The position numbers and the translations under genes are program-made. A DNA stretch of 64,000 nucleotides from SURF-21 sp964462595 (lineage in GTDB: Bacteria > Actinomycetota > Geothermincolia > Geothermincolales > RBG-13-55-18). The notes under the pieces were generated by a model. That model had not been told where the DNA came from and did no database searches. It saw nothing but the letters and a program-made list of their open reading frames with translations. Location of the stretch: assembly GCA_964462595.1 (NCBI GenBank), contig CAYWXM010000023.1, forward strand, positions 1-64,000. Reading direction: 5' to 3'. Within the stretch, counting starts at the first letter, position 1; the number at the start of each line of letters is the position of its first letter. Positions 42,244-51,305 of this stretch are shown here, piece by piece.

Positions 42244-44958
42244 CTATTTTACCTCGTACCAGGAGGGGCCCAAGCCCATGTCCACCTTGAGCGGGACGTC
42301 CAGTTCGCAGGCGGATTCCATCTCCTGGCGTACCAGATCCCTCAACGCTTCCTCCTCGTTCGTGGCTACATCGAAGACCAGCTCGTCGTGGACCTGCAGT
42401 ATCATGCGTGAGCCATAACCCCCCTCCTTGAGGCGTTCGTGTATACGCAACATAGCAACCTTGATGATATCGGCGGCGCTGCCCTGGATCGGCGTGTTGA
42501 ACGCAAGGCGCTCTCCGAGGCGCCGCAGACGCAGGTTTCCCTCCGCCAGCTCCGGAATCTCGCGTCTGCGACCCAGCAGGGTCGTTACATATCCCGTTCT
42601 CGTGGCTTCCTCTACCTGGCGGTCCAGGAAATCCCTCACGCCGGGAAATTCCCTGAAGTACTCCGAGATGTACCTGTCCGCTTCCTCCTGTTCGATGCCC
42701 AGCTGCCCGGATAGCCCGAAGGGACTGATACCGTAGATGATCCCGAAATTGATGGCCTTGGCTTTCCTGCGCTGTTCGGCCGTTACTTCCCCGAACGGTA
42801 CGCCGAACACCTCGGAGGCGGTTGAGGCATGGATGTCGCGGTCCTCCTCGAAGGCCAGCCTCAATCCCTCATCTCCGGAGAGATGGGCCATGACCCGCAA
42901 CTCGATCTGCGAGTAATCCGCGGAGAGGATAAAACCATCTTGCGAGGTGGGGATGAAGGCCTTGCGGATGGTCTTGCCCAGTGCGGTCCGTACGGGTATG
43001 TTCTGCAGGTTCGGGTTACTCGAAGACAGGCGCCCGGTGGCGGTTACCGCCTGGTTGAAACAGGCGTGTAGCCTGCCCGTTGACGGATCGATCAGCTTCG
43101 GCAGCGCGCATACGTAGGTGTTGAGCAGCTTTGACAGCTCCCTGTAACGAACGAGTATTCCCGCTATCGGGTGTACCTCCGAGAGGGCAGTGAGGACGTT
43201 AATATCGGTGGCAAATCCGGTCTTTGTACGCCTTAACGGCGGCAGTTCGAGAACCTCGAAAAGGATGCGCGATAGCTGTTGGGGCGAATTGAGGTTGAAC
43301 CGCTCCCCCGCCAGCTCGCATGCCTGTTCCTCCAGCGCGGAAAGCTCTTTTTCCAGCTCCACCTGCATGGCTGCAAGTATGCCGGCGTCAAGGCGTATGC
43401 CCCCCGCCTCCATCTCCGCCAGCACCTCCTGAAGGGGCATCTCCACGTCCTCGAACAACGGCCGCAGTTCTCTTGCGTTCATATCCGACTGCAGGGGCTC
43501 GACCAGTTCTTCCAAGGCCATGGTGCAGCGTATGTCATGATCCGCTATCGCCTCCTCGTCCTGCAGGAGGTCCAGCTGGCCTGACGGGACGGCGGCCAGG
43601 GAAAGGCCCAGGTAGTGAAGGGCGGAACTCTCGATATCATGCTTGGATCCCGATGGGTTGACCAGATACGAGGCCAACTCGACGTCGAAGTCGAAACGGG
43701 TATAAAAAGAATACAGCTTGTAGCACTGCACCATTATATCCTTGCCGCAATAACAGTTTAACCGCAGCCCGGGCGTGCTCGAGATATGCTCGAGGAATAC
43801 TCCGAGCAGGTCTACGCCCTTCTTCTTATCGAGGCTGAAACGGAATACCCTGCCCCCACAGGCGACGTTTATCGAGTCCATGTGTCCACGCGTATACCCC
43901 TCGCCCTGGATCCGCGCGAAAAGCGACATCTCCCCGGTTTCCTTGCAGCAACGAAGGACCTGCTCCAGGCCGGCTTTGTCCATGACGTCGACTCGGCTAT
44001 CTGCATGCCTATCCACAGCTTCCTCTTTCACGTCTTGCGAAGCCTGAAAGAGCTGCATCTTGAGGCTGGCCAGGCGTTCGTAAAGCTTCCTGAACTCCAT
44101 GGAATCGAATACGCGCCGTACAGCTTGCTCGTCCCAGGGCTTCAAATCCCAGTTTGAAGCCCCTTTTACCTCGATAGGCACGTCGTGTCGCATGGTGGCC
44201 AGCTCGCGGCTCATGAGAGCGCTATCGCGGTTATCCTCCAAGGCCTTTCTCGCCCTTCCCGCCTTTATCTCCCGGATATGCTCGTAGACATCGTCGAGGC
44301 TTCCGTATTCTCCTATCAATGCGGCGGCGGTCTTCTCTCCGATACCCGGGACCCCCGGTATGTTGTCACTGGTATCTCCCTTGAGCGCGAGGTAATCCAC
44401 TATCTGTCCCGGATCCACGCCGAACTTATCTTTTACACCCCTTGCGTCGAATACGGCGATATCCGATATACCCTTGCGGTTGGCTATCACCTTTACGCGT
44501 TCATCAACTAGCTGCATGGCATCGCGGTCGGAGGTGACGATATATATCTCTGCATCCTGCGGCAGGATGTCGGTCAGAGTGGCCAGCACATCGTCTGCCT
44601 CGAATCCTTCTTCCTCCAGAAAGGGGATCCCAAGGGAATCCAGTACTCCGTGGATTAAGTCCATCTGATCTCTCAGCTCGTCCGGCATCGGTTTTCGGTG
44701 CGCCTTATACTCCGCGAACCTCTCGGTGCGGAACTCCGGCTTTCCCTTGTCGAATGCAACGATCACAGCATGCGGCTTAAATTCCTCCATCACCTTTATG
44801 AGCATGGAGGTAAAGCCGTACACGGCGTTGGTCAACTGGCCCGAGGTCGTGGCCAGGTCGGGTGGGAGGGCATAGAACGCCCTGTAGGCCAGGCTGTGGC
44901 CGTCTATAAGCACCCATCTATCATGACCAGACAACTCTGATTCCCCTTTTCCCCTCAT
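42244..44958 (-). CDS. polA: DNA polymerase I
   Basis: About 904 residues from the ATG at 44958 (GAGG 8 nt upstream); the frame to 45153 is unsupported. The N-terminal 5'-3' exonuclease is intact (LIDGHSLAYRAFYALP, FEADDVLATL, TSDRDAMQLVD). The middle 3'-5' exonuclease-like domain lacks the DxE motif (EMSLFARIQGEGY where it should be), so proofreading is probably absent, as in several Gram-positive Pol I. Polymerase motifs A (SADYSQIELRVMAH), B (RRKAKAINFGIIYG) and C (QVHDELVF) are complete. Works in repair and Okazaki fragment processing. Confidence 0.97.
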   Translation of the reverse strand: MRGKGESELSGHDRWVLIDGHSLAYRAFYALPPDLATTSGQLTNAVYGFTSMLIKVMEEFKPHAVIVAFDKGKPEFRTERFAEYKAHRKPMPDELRDQMDLIHGVLDSLGIPFLEEEGFEADDVLATLTDILPQDAEIYIVTSDRDAMQLVDERVKVIANRKGISDIAVFDARGVKDKFGVDPGQIVDYLALKGDTSDNIPGVPGIGEKTAAALIGEYGSLDDVYEHIREIKAGRARKALEDNRDSALMSRELATMRHDVPIEVKGASNWDLKPWDEQAVRRVFDSMEFRKLYERLASLKMQLFQASQDVKEEAVDRHADSRVDVMDKAGLEQVLRCCKETGEMSLFARIQGEGYTRGHMDSINVACGGRVFRFSLDKKKGVDLLGVFLEHISSTPGLRLNCYCGKDIMVQCYKLYSFYTRFDFDVELASYLVNPSGSKHDIESSALHYLGLSLAAVPSGQLDLLQDEEAIADHDIRCTMALEELVEPLQSDMNARELRPLFEDVEMPLQEVLAEMEAGGIRLDAGILAAMQVELEKELSALEEQACELAGERFNLNSPQQLSRILFEVLELPPLRRTKTGFATDINVLTALSEVHPIAGILVRYRELSKLLNTYVCALPKLIDPSTGRLHACFNQAVTATGRLSSSNPNLQNIPVRTALGKTIRKAFIPTSQDGFILSADYSQIELRVMAHLSGDEGLRLAFEEDRDIHASTASEVFGVPFGEVTAEQRRKAKAINFGIIYGISPFGLSGQLGIEQEEADRYISEYFREFPGVRDFLDRQVEEATRTGYVTTLLGRRREIPELAEGNLRLRRLGERLAFNTPIQGSAADIIKVAMLRIHERLKEGGYGSRMILQVHDELVFDVATNEEEALRDLVRQEMESACELDVPLKVDMGLGPSWYEVK

Positions 44959-45395
44959 GTTTGTTTCCTCGATGAATGTGAGGCTCGGGGACGGGGCGGT
45001 GAGCCCCGTCCCCTCACCCAAGGAGAACGTATATTGATGATAACTCCCCCCAGTGACAGAATAGCTAAACCGCCCGAGGGAGTTCAAATATTCCCCGATC
45101 CCTAGCGTGAAAGGTGCTGCATCTCCAATTAAAGGTCGCCTTTTCGGCGCCATTGATAAATATTCACGTCTCCTTCCTCTGCAGTGAAAGGATGACTGCG
45201 CCGCCCGCTATCCGCACGATAGAGAGTAGGCACGGGAAAATCATGCCCGCGATGACGGGAGAGACTCACCATAGGACATCAAACCCACCAGGGTGGTCAC
45301 GAGGCTGGCAAGGCTGTTGACCACCCGCTTGACCACTAGGGCATTATCGCTTTACGCCGTTACATTAAAACCCCGGCTACGCCGGGGTTTTATGC
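44959..45395. other. 437-bp gap between polA and tRNA-Leu
   Basis: It holds the bidirectional terminator at 45371-45387 and a 9-bp inverted repeat GGGTGGTCA / TGACCACCC (45291-45299 and 45318-45326). A short 31-codon frame overlaps that repeat but is not supported. The polA promoter was not identified. Confidence 0.5.
45371..45387. terminator. Bidirectional terminator after tRNA-Leu
   Basis: CCCCGGC-TAC-GCCGGGG flanked by AAAA and TTTT, so it works in either direction. It begins 9 nt past the tRNA CCA end on the minus strand. Confidence 0.9.
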
Positions 45396-45482
45396 TGGTG
45401 CCGAAGGCCGGACTCGAACCGGCACGGGGTTGCCCCCACTGGTTTTTGAGACCAGCGCGTCTACCTGTTCCGCCACTCCGGC
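45396..45482 (-). tRNA. tRNA-Leu (anticodon CAA)
   Basis: 87 nt including an encoded CCA. The acceptor GCCGGAG pairs with CTTCGGC (one G-U), discriminator A. The anticodon arm is CTGGT-CTCAAAA-ACCAG, giving CAA, which reads UUG. The long variable arm (GTGGGGGCAACCCCGT) is that of class II tRNA, and the T-loop GGTTCGAGTCC is standard. As a UNN-codon reader it is a likely MiaA/MiaB substrate. Confidence 0.97.
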
Positions 45483-45495
45483 AGGCACACGAGTT

Positions 45496-45504
45496 ATTGT
45501 ATCA
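45496..45504 (-). promoter_or_regulatory. Extended -10 promoter element for tRNA-Leu
   Basis: TGATACAAT on the minus strand, 13 bp from the tRNA 5' end, fits an extended -10 (TGnTACAAT). TTGCAT lies upstream at a suboptimal 19-bp spacing. The leader would be only a few nucleotides. Confidence 0.45.
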
Positions 45505-45575
45505 GCTAACCCGCGGCAACATGCAATCGGGTGTTTCGGTCCCGCCCGCTCGGCGCCGGACGCCTTCTGTTTCGC

Positions 45576-46217
45576 CTAAGGCACTAGTTTCGTACCCTCC
45601 GGGACCACGTACCATGCGCCCTTGTGGTTCTCCATGACGATCATGAGGTTATCGGAACTGGTTATCTCACGGGGTGATCCACCCCCGTTCTGTATGGTTC
45701 CCGCGTCGATATAGGAAACCGCATCGTACTCGCTCTGCTGAAAGAGTTTCAGCTCCAAGCCTTCATAGGTGCCCCTGCTGGCCAGATAGGCCATTATACG
45801 ATCGTAGAGAGACTCGGCCGCCGTCCTGTCTTTTTCCTGAAAAAGGCCCGTGAAGACCTCTTCCTCCCTGTCGTTTACGGCATCGATGAATTGCGAGGCT
45901 CTCTTGCCTGGAGAGGGGTTTCCCCATAGCGTTAAGCTCAAGACCAGCCAGATGATTATCAGCGCGACTATAGTGCCATATACGGCTAACTTCAAGCGGA
46001 ATCTACGTACCTTGGACACGACAACCTTGCTCACTTCGGGGCGAAGGGCCTCAGCATCCCCCCTCCACTCCCCTGGCGCCGTATAGACGTCGCCGGGCGC
46101 ACCCAGCCTGTCATGGCGGGTAGCCGGCGCTCCAGTAGGAATCAATCTCTCCATGCACAGGTTGCAGAACTCGGCGCCGTCCGGATTATCGGCTCCGCAT
46201 TTAGGACATTTCATCAC
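45576..46217 (-). CDS. Zinc-ribbon membrane protein with an extracytoplasmic domain
   Basis: 213 residues. The N-terminal zinc ribbon CPKCGADNPDGAEFCNLC is cytosolic, followed by a linker and one membrane segment (about residues 75-97: LAVYGTIVALIIIWLVLSLTLWG). An outside domain of about 110 residues follows. It contains FIDAVNDREEEVFTGLF and ends DNLMIVMENHKGAWYVVPEG, resembling NTF2/DUF4878-like modules. Function unknown. Its ribbon is closely related to that of the next gene upstream (30 bp away), so the two arose by duplication of the module or belong to one family. Confidence 0.85.
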   Translation of the reverse strand: MMKCPKCGADNPDGAEFCNLCMERLIPTGAPATRHDRLGAPGDVYTAPGEWRGDAEALRPEVSKVVVSKVRRFRLKLAVYGTIVALIIIWLVLSLTLWGNPSPGKRASQFIDAVNDREEEVFTGLFQEKDRTAAESLYDRIMAYLASRGTYEGLELKLFQQSEYDAVSYIDAGTIQNGGGSPREITSSDNLMIVMENHKGAWYVVPEGTKLVP

Positions 46218-46247
46218 TATCCCCTTCCACCGTGCGAAATCCTTTCT

Positions 46248-46982
46248 TCAACCCACGAGCCTTTTCTCCGCAAACCACCCTCCCAACGCACCCATGGGCA
46301 GTTCCAGAAACAATGTGAACAGGATGCCGGCCAGCGTGAATATCGGAAGGTATACCTCCCCGGTAAAGACCAGCGCCATGACTATGGACGCAATAGGTTG
46401 CCAAAAGAAGACGACGCATGCGGCGCAACCCGCTCCGTAGGCCCATCCCCGGCCCCTGTGCATGGCCTTTGCCGAAATAAAGTATCCACTCACGGCCAGG
46501 ACGGCGGCATCGGAGATGAAGATCATGGCTATACCTATGCTGAAACCGGCCTCGCTGCCGCCAAAAGCCGCCCCGAGGAGGAAAATGCTGAGCAACATGC
46601 GCAGAAAAAAAAGCGCCCAGAAAGCCGCGAACGAGTACAAGAGCAGCATGATCACTATATCAGACACGCTTCTGCTCGGCTTGGTAACCGGCAGCCTTGC
46701 AGCATAAGCAGCTCCCGGGTGCGTGTCATGAGCCTGTCGATAAGCTTGAGCGCCGCCTGTTGTATGTGGCTGCCGGGACATCTCCTGGGCAAGGGCGCGA
46801 TAATCTCCGGGGGCGACGTACTCTTGCCGAGCCTGGATTCCCGCATCGTGGTAATCGGCGCTTTCGCCGCTATGGTCAGCCGGGCGTGCCGATTGGCCTG
46901 CTCTATCCAGCCTCGCCAGGCACAGCGAGCAGAAAGCGGACCCGTCAGGGTTTTCAGCTCCGCAATGCGGGCACGATATCAA
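46248..46982 (-). CDS. Zinc-ribbon multi-pass membrane protein
   Basis: About 244 residues from a TTG at 46982, which has GGGGAGG 9 nt upstream and gives MISCPHCGAENPDG, parallel to its neighbour's MMKCPKCGADNPDG. The ribbon CPHCGAENPDGSAFCSLC is followed by a polar linker, then four to five membrane segments (starting DIVIMLLLYSFAAFWALFFL). Function unknown. It sits between hisI and the first zinc-ribbon gene on the same strand. The frame reaches 47003 but without a ribosome binding site. Confidence 0.83.
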   Translation of the reverse strand: MISCPHCGAENPDGSAFCSLCLARLDRAGQSARPADHSGESADYHDAGIQARQEYVAPGDYRALAQEMSRQPHTTGGAQAYRQAHDTHPGAAYAARLPVTKPSRSVSDIVIMLLLYSFAAFWALFFLRMLLSIFLLGAAFGGSEAGFSIGIAMIFISDAAVLAVSGYFISAKAMHRGRGWAYGAGCAACVVFFWQPIASIVMALVFTGEVYLPIFTLAGILFTLFLELPMGALGGWFAEKRLVG

Positions 46983-47261
46983 CGGCAACGACCTCCCCTG
47001 CATTTGCGCTCACGATTGGGTTCGGCATGGAAGCCCGTGAGCGGAAACCGTGTAGCGAAGACATGCGCTTTCTCCTCACAGGTAACACCATCCGATATCC
47101 ACATATAGTATTTTCAGCACGGGCATTCGTGCTTCCTTCCCCTGCGCCGCAATTCCTGTACGGAGCTGTTCGCAAAGAGAAAAGGCTTGGGCTATCCATG
47201 TCTGGCAGGTCAAGCGGAACTTAGATTAATAGGGCTGGGAAACGGTTCTCCCTGCGCGGGC

Positions 47262-47606
47262 TCAGGCATTCTCACCCGGCTCCAGGTCGGTACGGGCATC
47301 TTCCATCTTGCGATAAAAGCAGGACCTTGCGCCCGTATGACAGGCTGGCCCGATCTGCAGCACTTTGACCACCAGCGCATCCTCGTCGCAATCGTAGCGG
47401 ATCTCTCGCACGTACTGGCGGTGTCCGGAAGTCTCCCCTTTGCACCAGAATTCCTGCCGGCTGCGGCTCCAGAACCATGTACGTCCGCTCTCGAGAGTGC
47501 GTCTTATCGACTCCTCGTTCATGTAGCCGAGCATGAGCACCTCGCCGTTCTCCCAGTCCTGTATGATGGCAGGGATCAGACCCTTGTCGTCGAACCTAAG
47601 TTTCAC
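47262..47606 (-). CDS. hisI: Phosphoribosyl-AMP cyclohydrolase
   Basis: 114 residues. Opens the purine ring of PR-AMP in the third step of histidine synthesis. WSRSRQEFWCKGETSG and the metal-site YDCDEDALVVKV with CHTG are diagnostic. It has no HisE domain, so the pyrophosphohydrolase must be elsewhere. The start at 47606 overlaps the livF 3' end by 11 bp, so hisI is translated from the liv transcript rather than directly after hisF. Confidence 0.97.
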   Translation of the reverse strand: MKLRFDDKGLIPAIIQDWENGEVLMLGYMNEESIRRTLESGRTWFWSRSRQEFWCKGETSGHRQYVREIRYDCDEDALVVKVLQIGPACHTGARSCFYRKMEDARTDLEPGENA

Positions 47607-48336
47607 TTACCTCATCCTCCGTAAACTGTTCCCCTCCGAGATATATCTTTCGTATCTCCTCGCTCTGTAAGAGATCCTCCGCGTCTCCTTCCAGCCTGAC
47701 TTTCCCGGCTCGCATGACATATCCATAGTCCGAGACGCCCAGTGCTATCTGAGCATCCTGCTCAACCAGGAGGATTGTCAACCCCTCCTCGTGCAGCCGT
47801 TTCAGGCAGGTGAAGATATCCTTTATGACCAGGGGCGCAAGGCCCATGGACGGCTCGTCGAGGAGAAGCATACGTGGTTTGGACATCAGCGCCCGAGCGA
47901 TGGCCAGCATCTGCTGCTCCCCGCCCGAGAGGGTCCCCGCCGACTGCCCCTTCCGCTCTCCCAGCACCGGGAAGATATCGTAAACGAAGGACATCTCCTG
48001 ACGTATGTCCAGGCCTCGCCGCGGTCGCAGGTAAGCTCCCAGTTCAAGGTTCTCCTCAACGCTCATGGTCCCGAAGACCTGCCGGCCTTCGGGAACGTGC
48101 GATATGCCCATCCTGACGATCCTGTGGGGATCGAGGTTGGTTATGTCCTGTCCCACGTAACGTATCTCCCCGTAGCGGGTAGGGATAAGACCCGAGATGG
48201 CCCTCAAGAGCGTGGTCTTGCCGGCTCCGTTGGCACCGATGATAGTGGTTATCCGCCCCGCTCTCACCCACAGGTCAATGGCCCTGAGGGCCTCGATATT
48301 TCCGTAGAAAGCGGATAGGTTTTTGACCTCAAGCAC
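47596..48336 (-). CDS. livF: Branched-chain amino acid ABC transporter ATP-binding protein LivF
   Basis: 246 residues. Walker A GANGAGKTTLL, signature LSGGEQQMLAIARAL, Walker B LLLDEPSMGLAP. The N-terminal LEVKNLSAFYGNIEAL is typical of LivF. It pairs with LivG to drive the permeases LivH and LivM. 48 bp separate it from livG. The ligand could be amino acids or related carboxylates or amides. Confidence 0.96.
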   Translation of the reverse strand: MLEVKNLSAFYGNIEALRAIDLWVRAGRITTIIGANGAGKTTLLRAISGLIPTRYGEIRYVGQDITNLDPHRIVRMGISHVPEGRQVFGTMSVEENLELGAYLRPRRGLDIRQEMSFVYDIFPVLGERKGQSAGTLSGGEQQMLAIARALMSKPRMLLLDEPSMGLAPLVIKDIFTCLKRLHEEGLTILLVEQDAQIALGVSDYGYVMRAGKVRLEGDAEDLLQSEEIRKIYLGGEQFTEDEVSET

Positions 48337-48384
48337 AACAGCACCTCACATTATTACTATGTTCTCATATCCGTTGAGCACGCT

Positions 48385-49185
48385 TCAATCGAGATCGGAG
48401 CCGAGATAGGCCTCTATTACCCTGGAGTCCGACCTTATCTTCTCCGGGTCCCCCTCCGCTATTATCCGGCCGTAGTCCAGAACAAGCACCTCGTCGGAGA
48501 TGCGCATCACCAATCCCATGTCGTGCTCGACCAGGACGACCGTGACCCCCATATCCCGGATGTTATAGATTATCTCCCCCAGCTCTCGGGTCTCGTAGGC
48601 ATTAAGCCCGGAAGCGGGCTCGTCAAGCAGCAATAGGAGCGGTTGCGTTGCCAGCGCCCTGGCCACTTCCAGCATCCTCTGCTGGCCGAACGGCAGTGAG
48701 CCCGCGAGGCTTTCCGCCTGCATCTCCAGACCCACAATGGACAAAAGGCGTATCGCTTCCTCGTGCATCCATGCTTCTTCGCGCAGGCAGGAAGGCAGCT
48801 TGAGGGCGGATTTGATAAAGCCCGCCCTGGTGCGGTGGTGCAAACCCACCATCACGTTCTCCACTACGGTCATCTGGGTAAACAGGCGGATAGTCTGAAA
48901 AGTCCTGGCGATACCGAGCGCGGTTATCTCGTGTGTAGCCATACCCACTATCTCCCGATCCATGAATATGACGTTGCCCTCATCGGGTTGGTAGAAGCCC
49001 GTTAGAAGATCGTAGAGAGTGGTCTTACCGGCACCGTTGGGGCCGATTATCGCCTTGACCACACCTGGTTCCACCCCGAAGGATACCTCCTTGAGCGCTG
49101 CCAGACCACCGAAGGTCTTGGTCAACCCCGTGGCGGCCAGTATCGTTTTCCCGCCTTCCTGGCGGTGCTTGAGATTCTCGCCCAA
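48385..49185 (-). CDS. livG: Branched-chain amino acid ABC transporter ATP-binding protein LivG
   Basis: 266 residues. Walker A GPNGAGKTTLYDLLTG, a divergent signature LPFGQQRMLEVARAL (normal for LivG), Walker B LLLLDEPASGLN. The stop of livM is immediately adjacent, indicating coupled translation. Confidence 0.96.
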   Translation of the reverse strand: MGENLKHRQEGGKTILAATGLTKTFGGLAALKEVSFGVEPGVVKAIIGPNGAGKTTLYDLLTGFYQPDEGNVIFMDREIVGMATHEITALGIARTFQTIRLFTQMTVVENVMVGLHHRTRAGFIKSALKLPSCLREEAWMHEEAIRLLSIVGLEMQAESLAGSLPFGQQRMLEVARALATQPLLLLLDEPASGLNAYETRELGEIIYNIRDMGVTVVLVEHDMGLVMRISDEVLVLDYGRIIAEGDPEKIRSDSRVIEAYLGSDLD

Positions 49186-50322
49186 TCAATCCACCGCCTT
49201 TTTGCGGAAGGGGTTCACGAAGGGACTGCGGCGCAGGCGCACCATGTCGGACAGACCTCTCGAGATCCCCGCGGGCATGAATATCATGGTCAGTATAAGG
49301 ATCAATCCGAAGATAATACCCTCGTAGTTGCTGTATCTCTCTAACCATCTGGGGGCATCACCTACCCATTTCGGGATAGCCTCGACTATTTTAGGGAGGA
49401 AAGATATAACCGCGGCGCCCGCGACGGCTCCCCAGATGCTTTCCATGCCGCCTATCACCACCATGGTAAGGATGGATATGGAGAGGGTTATGAAGAACAT
49501 GTTGGGGTCGATGTAACCCTGAAGGTTGGCGTATATGCCTCCCGCTAATCCCCCCAGGGCGGCGGAGAGCATGAAGACTTTTATCTTCTGCGCGGATACG
49601 TTTACGCTCATGGCCTCCGCGGCGATCTCCGATTGATGAAGCGCGCGCATGGAGCGACCAACACGAGAACGCACCAGGTTTGCGCAGAGGGCAAGTACCA
49701 CTATGGCCATGAGCCATATGAGATAGAACTCCAGGTATATCTCGGGGCGTTGAGATTTCTGCGCTATCAAGGGGAGGTCGAACCCGGTTATGTCCGTGAA
49801 GGGCAAATTCAGGGCAGGGATTCCGCTCAGTCCGAAATTACCCTCCGTTAGCCAAGTCATCTCGCGCAGGAAGACGAATACGATGATCGCCAGGCCAAGG
49901 GTCGCCATTGCCAGATAGTGGCCCTTGAGGCGCAGCACCGGCGCGACAAGGAGCCCGAAGATGGCGGAGACTACTACGGCCAATGCTATCCCCACCCATA
50001 CCGGGAAACCTGCCTTCAGCGTCAACAACGCAGATGTGTAGGCTCCAATACCGAAAAAAGCACCCTGGCCCAGGGAGACCTGTCCCGCATAGCCCATGAG
50101 CAGGTTGAGCCCTACGGCGGCTATGGCGTACACCCCCACCAGGCGCATGATGAATACGAAATCGAGGCTGACGGTCCTGTATACCCTCTCCGCCCAGAAC
50201 GGCATAACCGCGATGAAAAGGGAGAACAGAAGCAGCATGCGATTGCGCTTCAGTAACCCTGTCAGACGGAAAATTCCGCCTGATGGCGCCGATCTTTCGG
50301 GGGTTGCGTTATCTTTCATCAT
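49186..50322 (-). CDS. livM: Branched-chain amino acid ABC transporter permease LivM
   Basis: 378 residues with about ten membrane segments. The LivM hallmark region GYAGQVSLGQGAFFGIGAYT is present, as is the late loop typical of the family (GGMESIWGAVAGAAVI). Ends in a basic tail (RRSPFVNPFRKKAVD). The start overlaps the livH stop by 4 bp. Confidence 0.95.
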   Translation of the reverse strand: MMKDNATPERSAPSGGIFRLTGLLKRNRMLLLFSLFIAVMPFWAERVYRTVSLDFVFIMRLVGVYAIAAVGLNLLMGYAGQVSLGQGAFFGIGAYTSALLTLKAGFPVWVGIALAVVVSAIFGLLVAPVLRLKGHYLAMATLGLAIIVFVFLREMTWLTEGNFGLSGIPALNLPFTDITGFDLPLIAQKSQRPEIYLEFYLIWLMAIVVLALCANLVRSRVGRSMRALHQSEIAAEAMSVNVSAQKIKVFMLSAALGGLAGGIYANLQGYIDPNMFFITLSISILTMVVIGGMESIWGAVAGAAVISFLPKIVEAIPKWVGDAPRWLERYSNYEGIIFGLILILTMIFMPAGISRGLSDMVRLRRSPFVNPFRKKAVD

Positions 50323-51230
50323 ACCTTCTCCGCCAGTCCCCTGCCCAGGATGCCCTGGGGCCGCAGCAGGAGCACCGTCACCAGCAACAGTGCTGCCACT
50401 GCATCCTTGTATCCGGTGGATATGCCGAGCACTACGGTGAGAAAGCCAGGTATAAGCTCCTCCAGCAATCCCAGGACAAGACCTCCAGTAACGGCGCCGA
50501 AGGTATTTCCGAGCCCTCCGACCACCGCAGCAGTAAACCCTTTAATACCGAGGAAGAGGCCGATACCGTAACTGGCGTAGGGGGCGTTTACCAGGCCTGC
50601 AATGCCTCCGAGCGTCGCCGCCAGAAGGAATGAATACAGGGACATGCGCGACACGTTTATGCCCACCAGGCTGGCAGCCTGGCGGTTGATCGAACATGCG
50701 CGCATCGCCTTTCCAGCCCGGGTGTGACTGAAGAAAAGATAGACGAGCAGGACGCTGATTACGGTTAATCCCAACACCCAGAGGAACTGCCGCGATACCG
50801 TAGCGCCGGGAATGGCGAGATTACCTGAGGTGAACTCCGGCACCTTGTAGGCCTCCTTCGGCCAGAAGAGCCGGCCCAGAGACTTGAATAAGATCGATGC
50901 GCCCACGGTAGCGATGATGGCGGTGATTATGTTGGCATTCCGCAGCGGATACACCAGCAACCTGTCCATGATGCCCCCGATCAGTGCTGTCGCAAGTATG
51001 GCGAGCAGGATGGCCAGTGGCAGGGGCAGCCCCAGGGTAACGGCGAAGGTAAAGGCGAACAGGCCCCCGAACATGCAGAATTCGCCTTGCGCGAAGTTTA
51101 TTATCCCGGTGGAGTTGAAGATGATATTGAATCCCATGGCCACCAAGATATAGATACACCCATTGGCAAGGCCGTTGGCGATATACTGCGGGCAGTTGCC
51201 CAGAAAATCCACTAATGAGCCCAAGGGCAT
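50319..51230 (-). CDS. livH: Branched-chain amino acid ABC transporter permease LivH
   Basis: 303 residues with about eight membrane segments. NGCIYILVAMGFNIIFNSTGIINFAQGEF is the LivH entry region, and GGLGNTFGAVTGGLVLGLLE the conserved late loop. Lies 75 bp downstream of the binding-protein gene. Confidence 0.95.
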   Translation of the reverse strand: MPLGSLVDFLGNCPQYIANGLANGCIYILVAMGFNIIFNSTGIINFAQGEFCMFGGLFAFTFAVTLGLPLPLAILLAILATALIGGIMDRLLVYPLRNANIITAIIATVGASILFKSLGRLFWPKEAYKVPEFTSGNLAIPGATVSRQFLWVLGLTVISVLLVYLFFSHTRAGKAMRACSINRQAASLVGINVSRMSLYSFLLAATLGGIAGLVNAPYASYGIGLFLGIKGFTAAVVGGLGNTFGAVTGGLVLGLLEELIPGFLTVVLGISTGYKDAVAALLLVTVLLLRPQGILGRGLAEKV

Positions 51231-51305
51231 CCACCTCTTGTCGAAATATGAAGAGGAGGCCAGAGGGAGTTCCAGCCTCCTCCTTCCGTCACTTTTATGA
51301 TTTTC

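Noticed and set aside
45291..45326. GGGTGGTCA / TGACCACCC as a terminator
   Set aside because: The loop is 18 nt and there is no T-run; kept only as a note in the gap entry.
45241..45336. 31-codon frame (GTG start, VVKRVVNSLASL...) upstream of polA
   Set aside because: Hydrophobic and amphipathic but lacks a ribosome binding site; it overlaps an inverted repeat, which probably explains the sequence.
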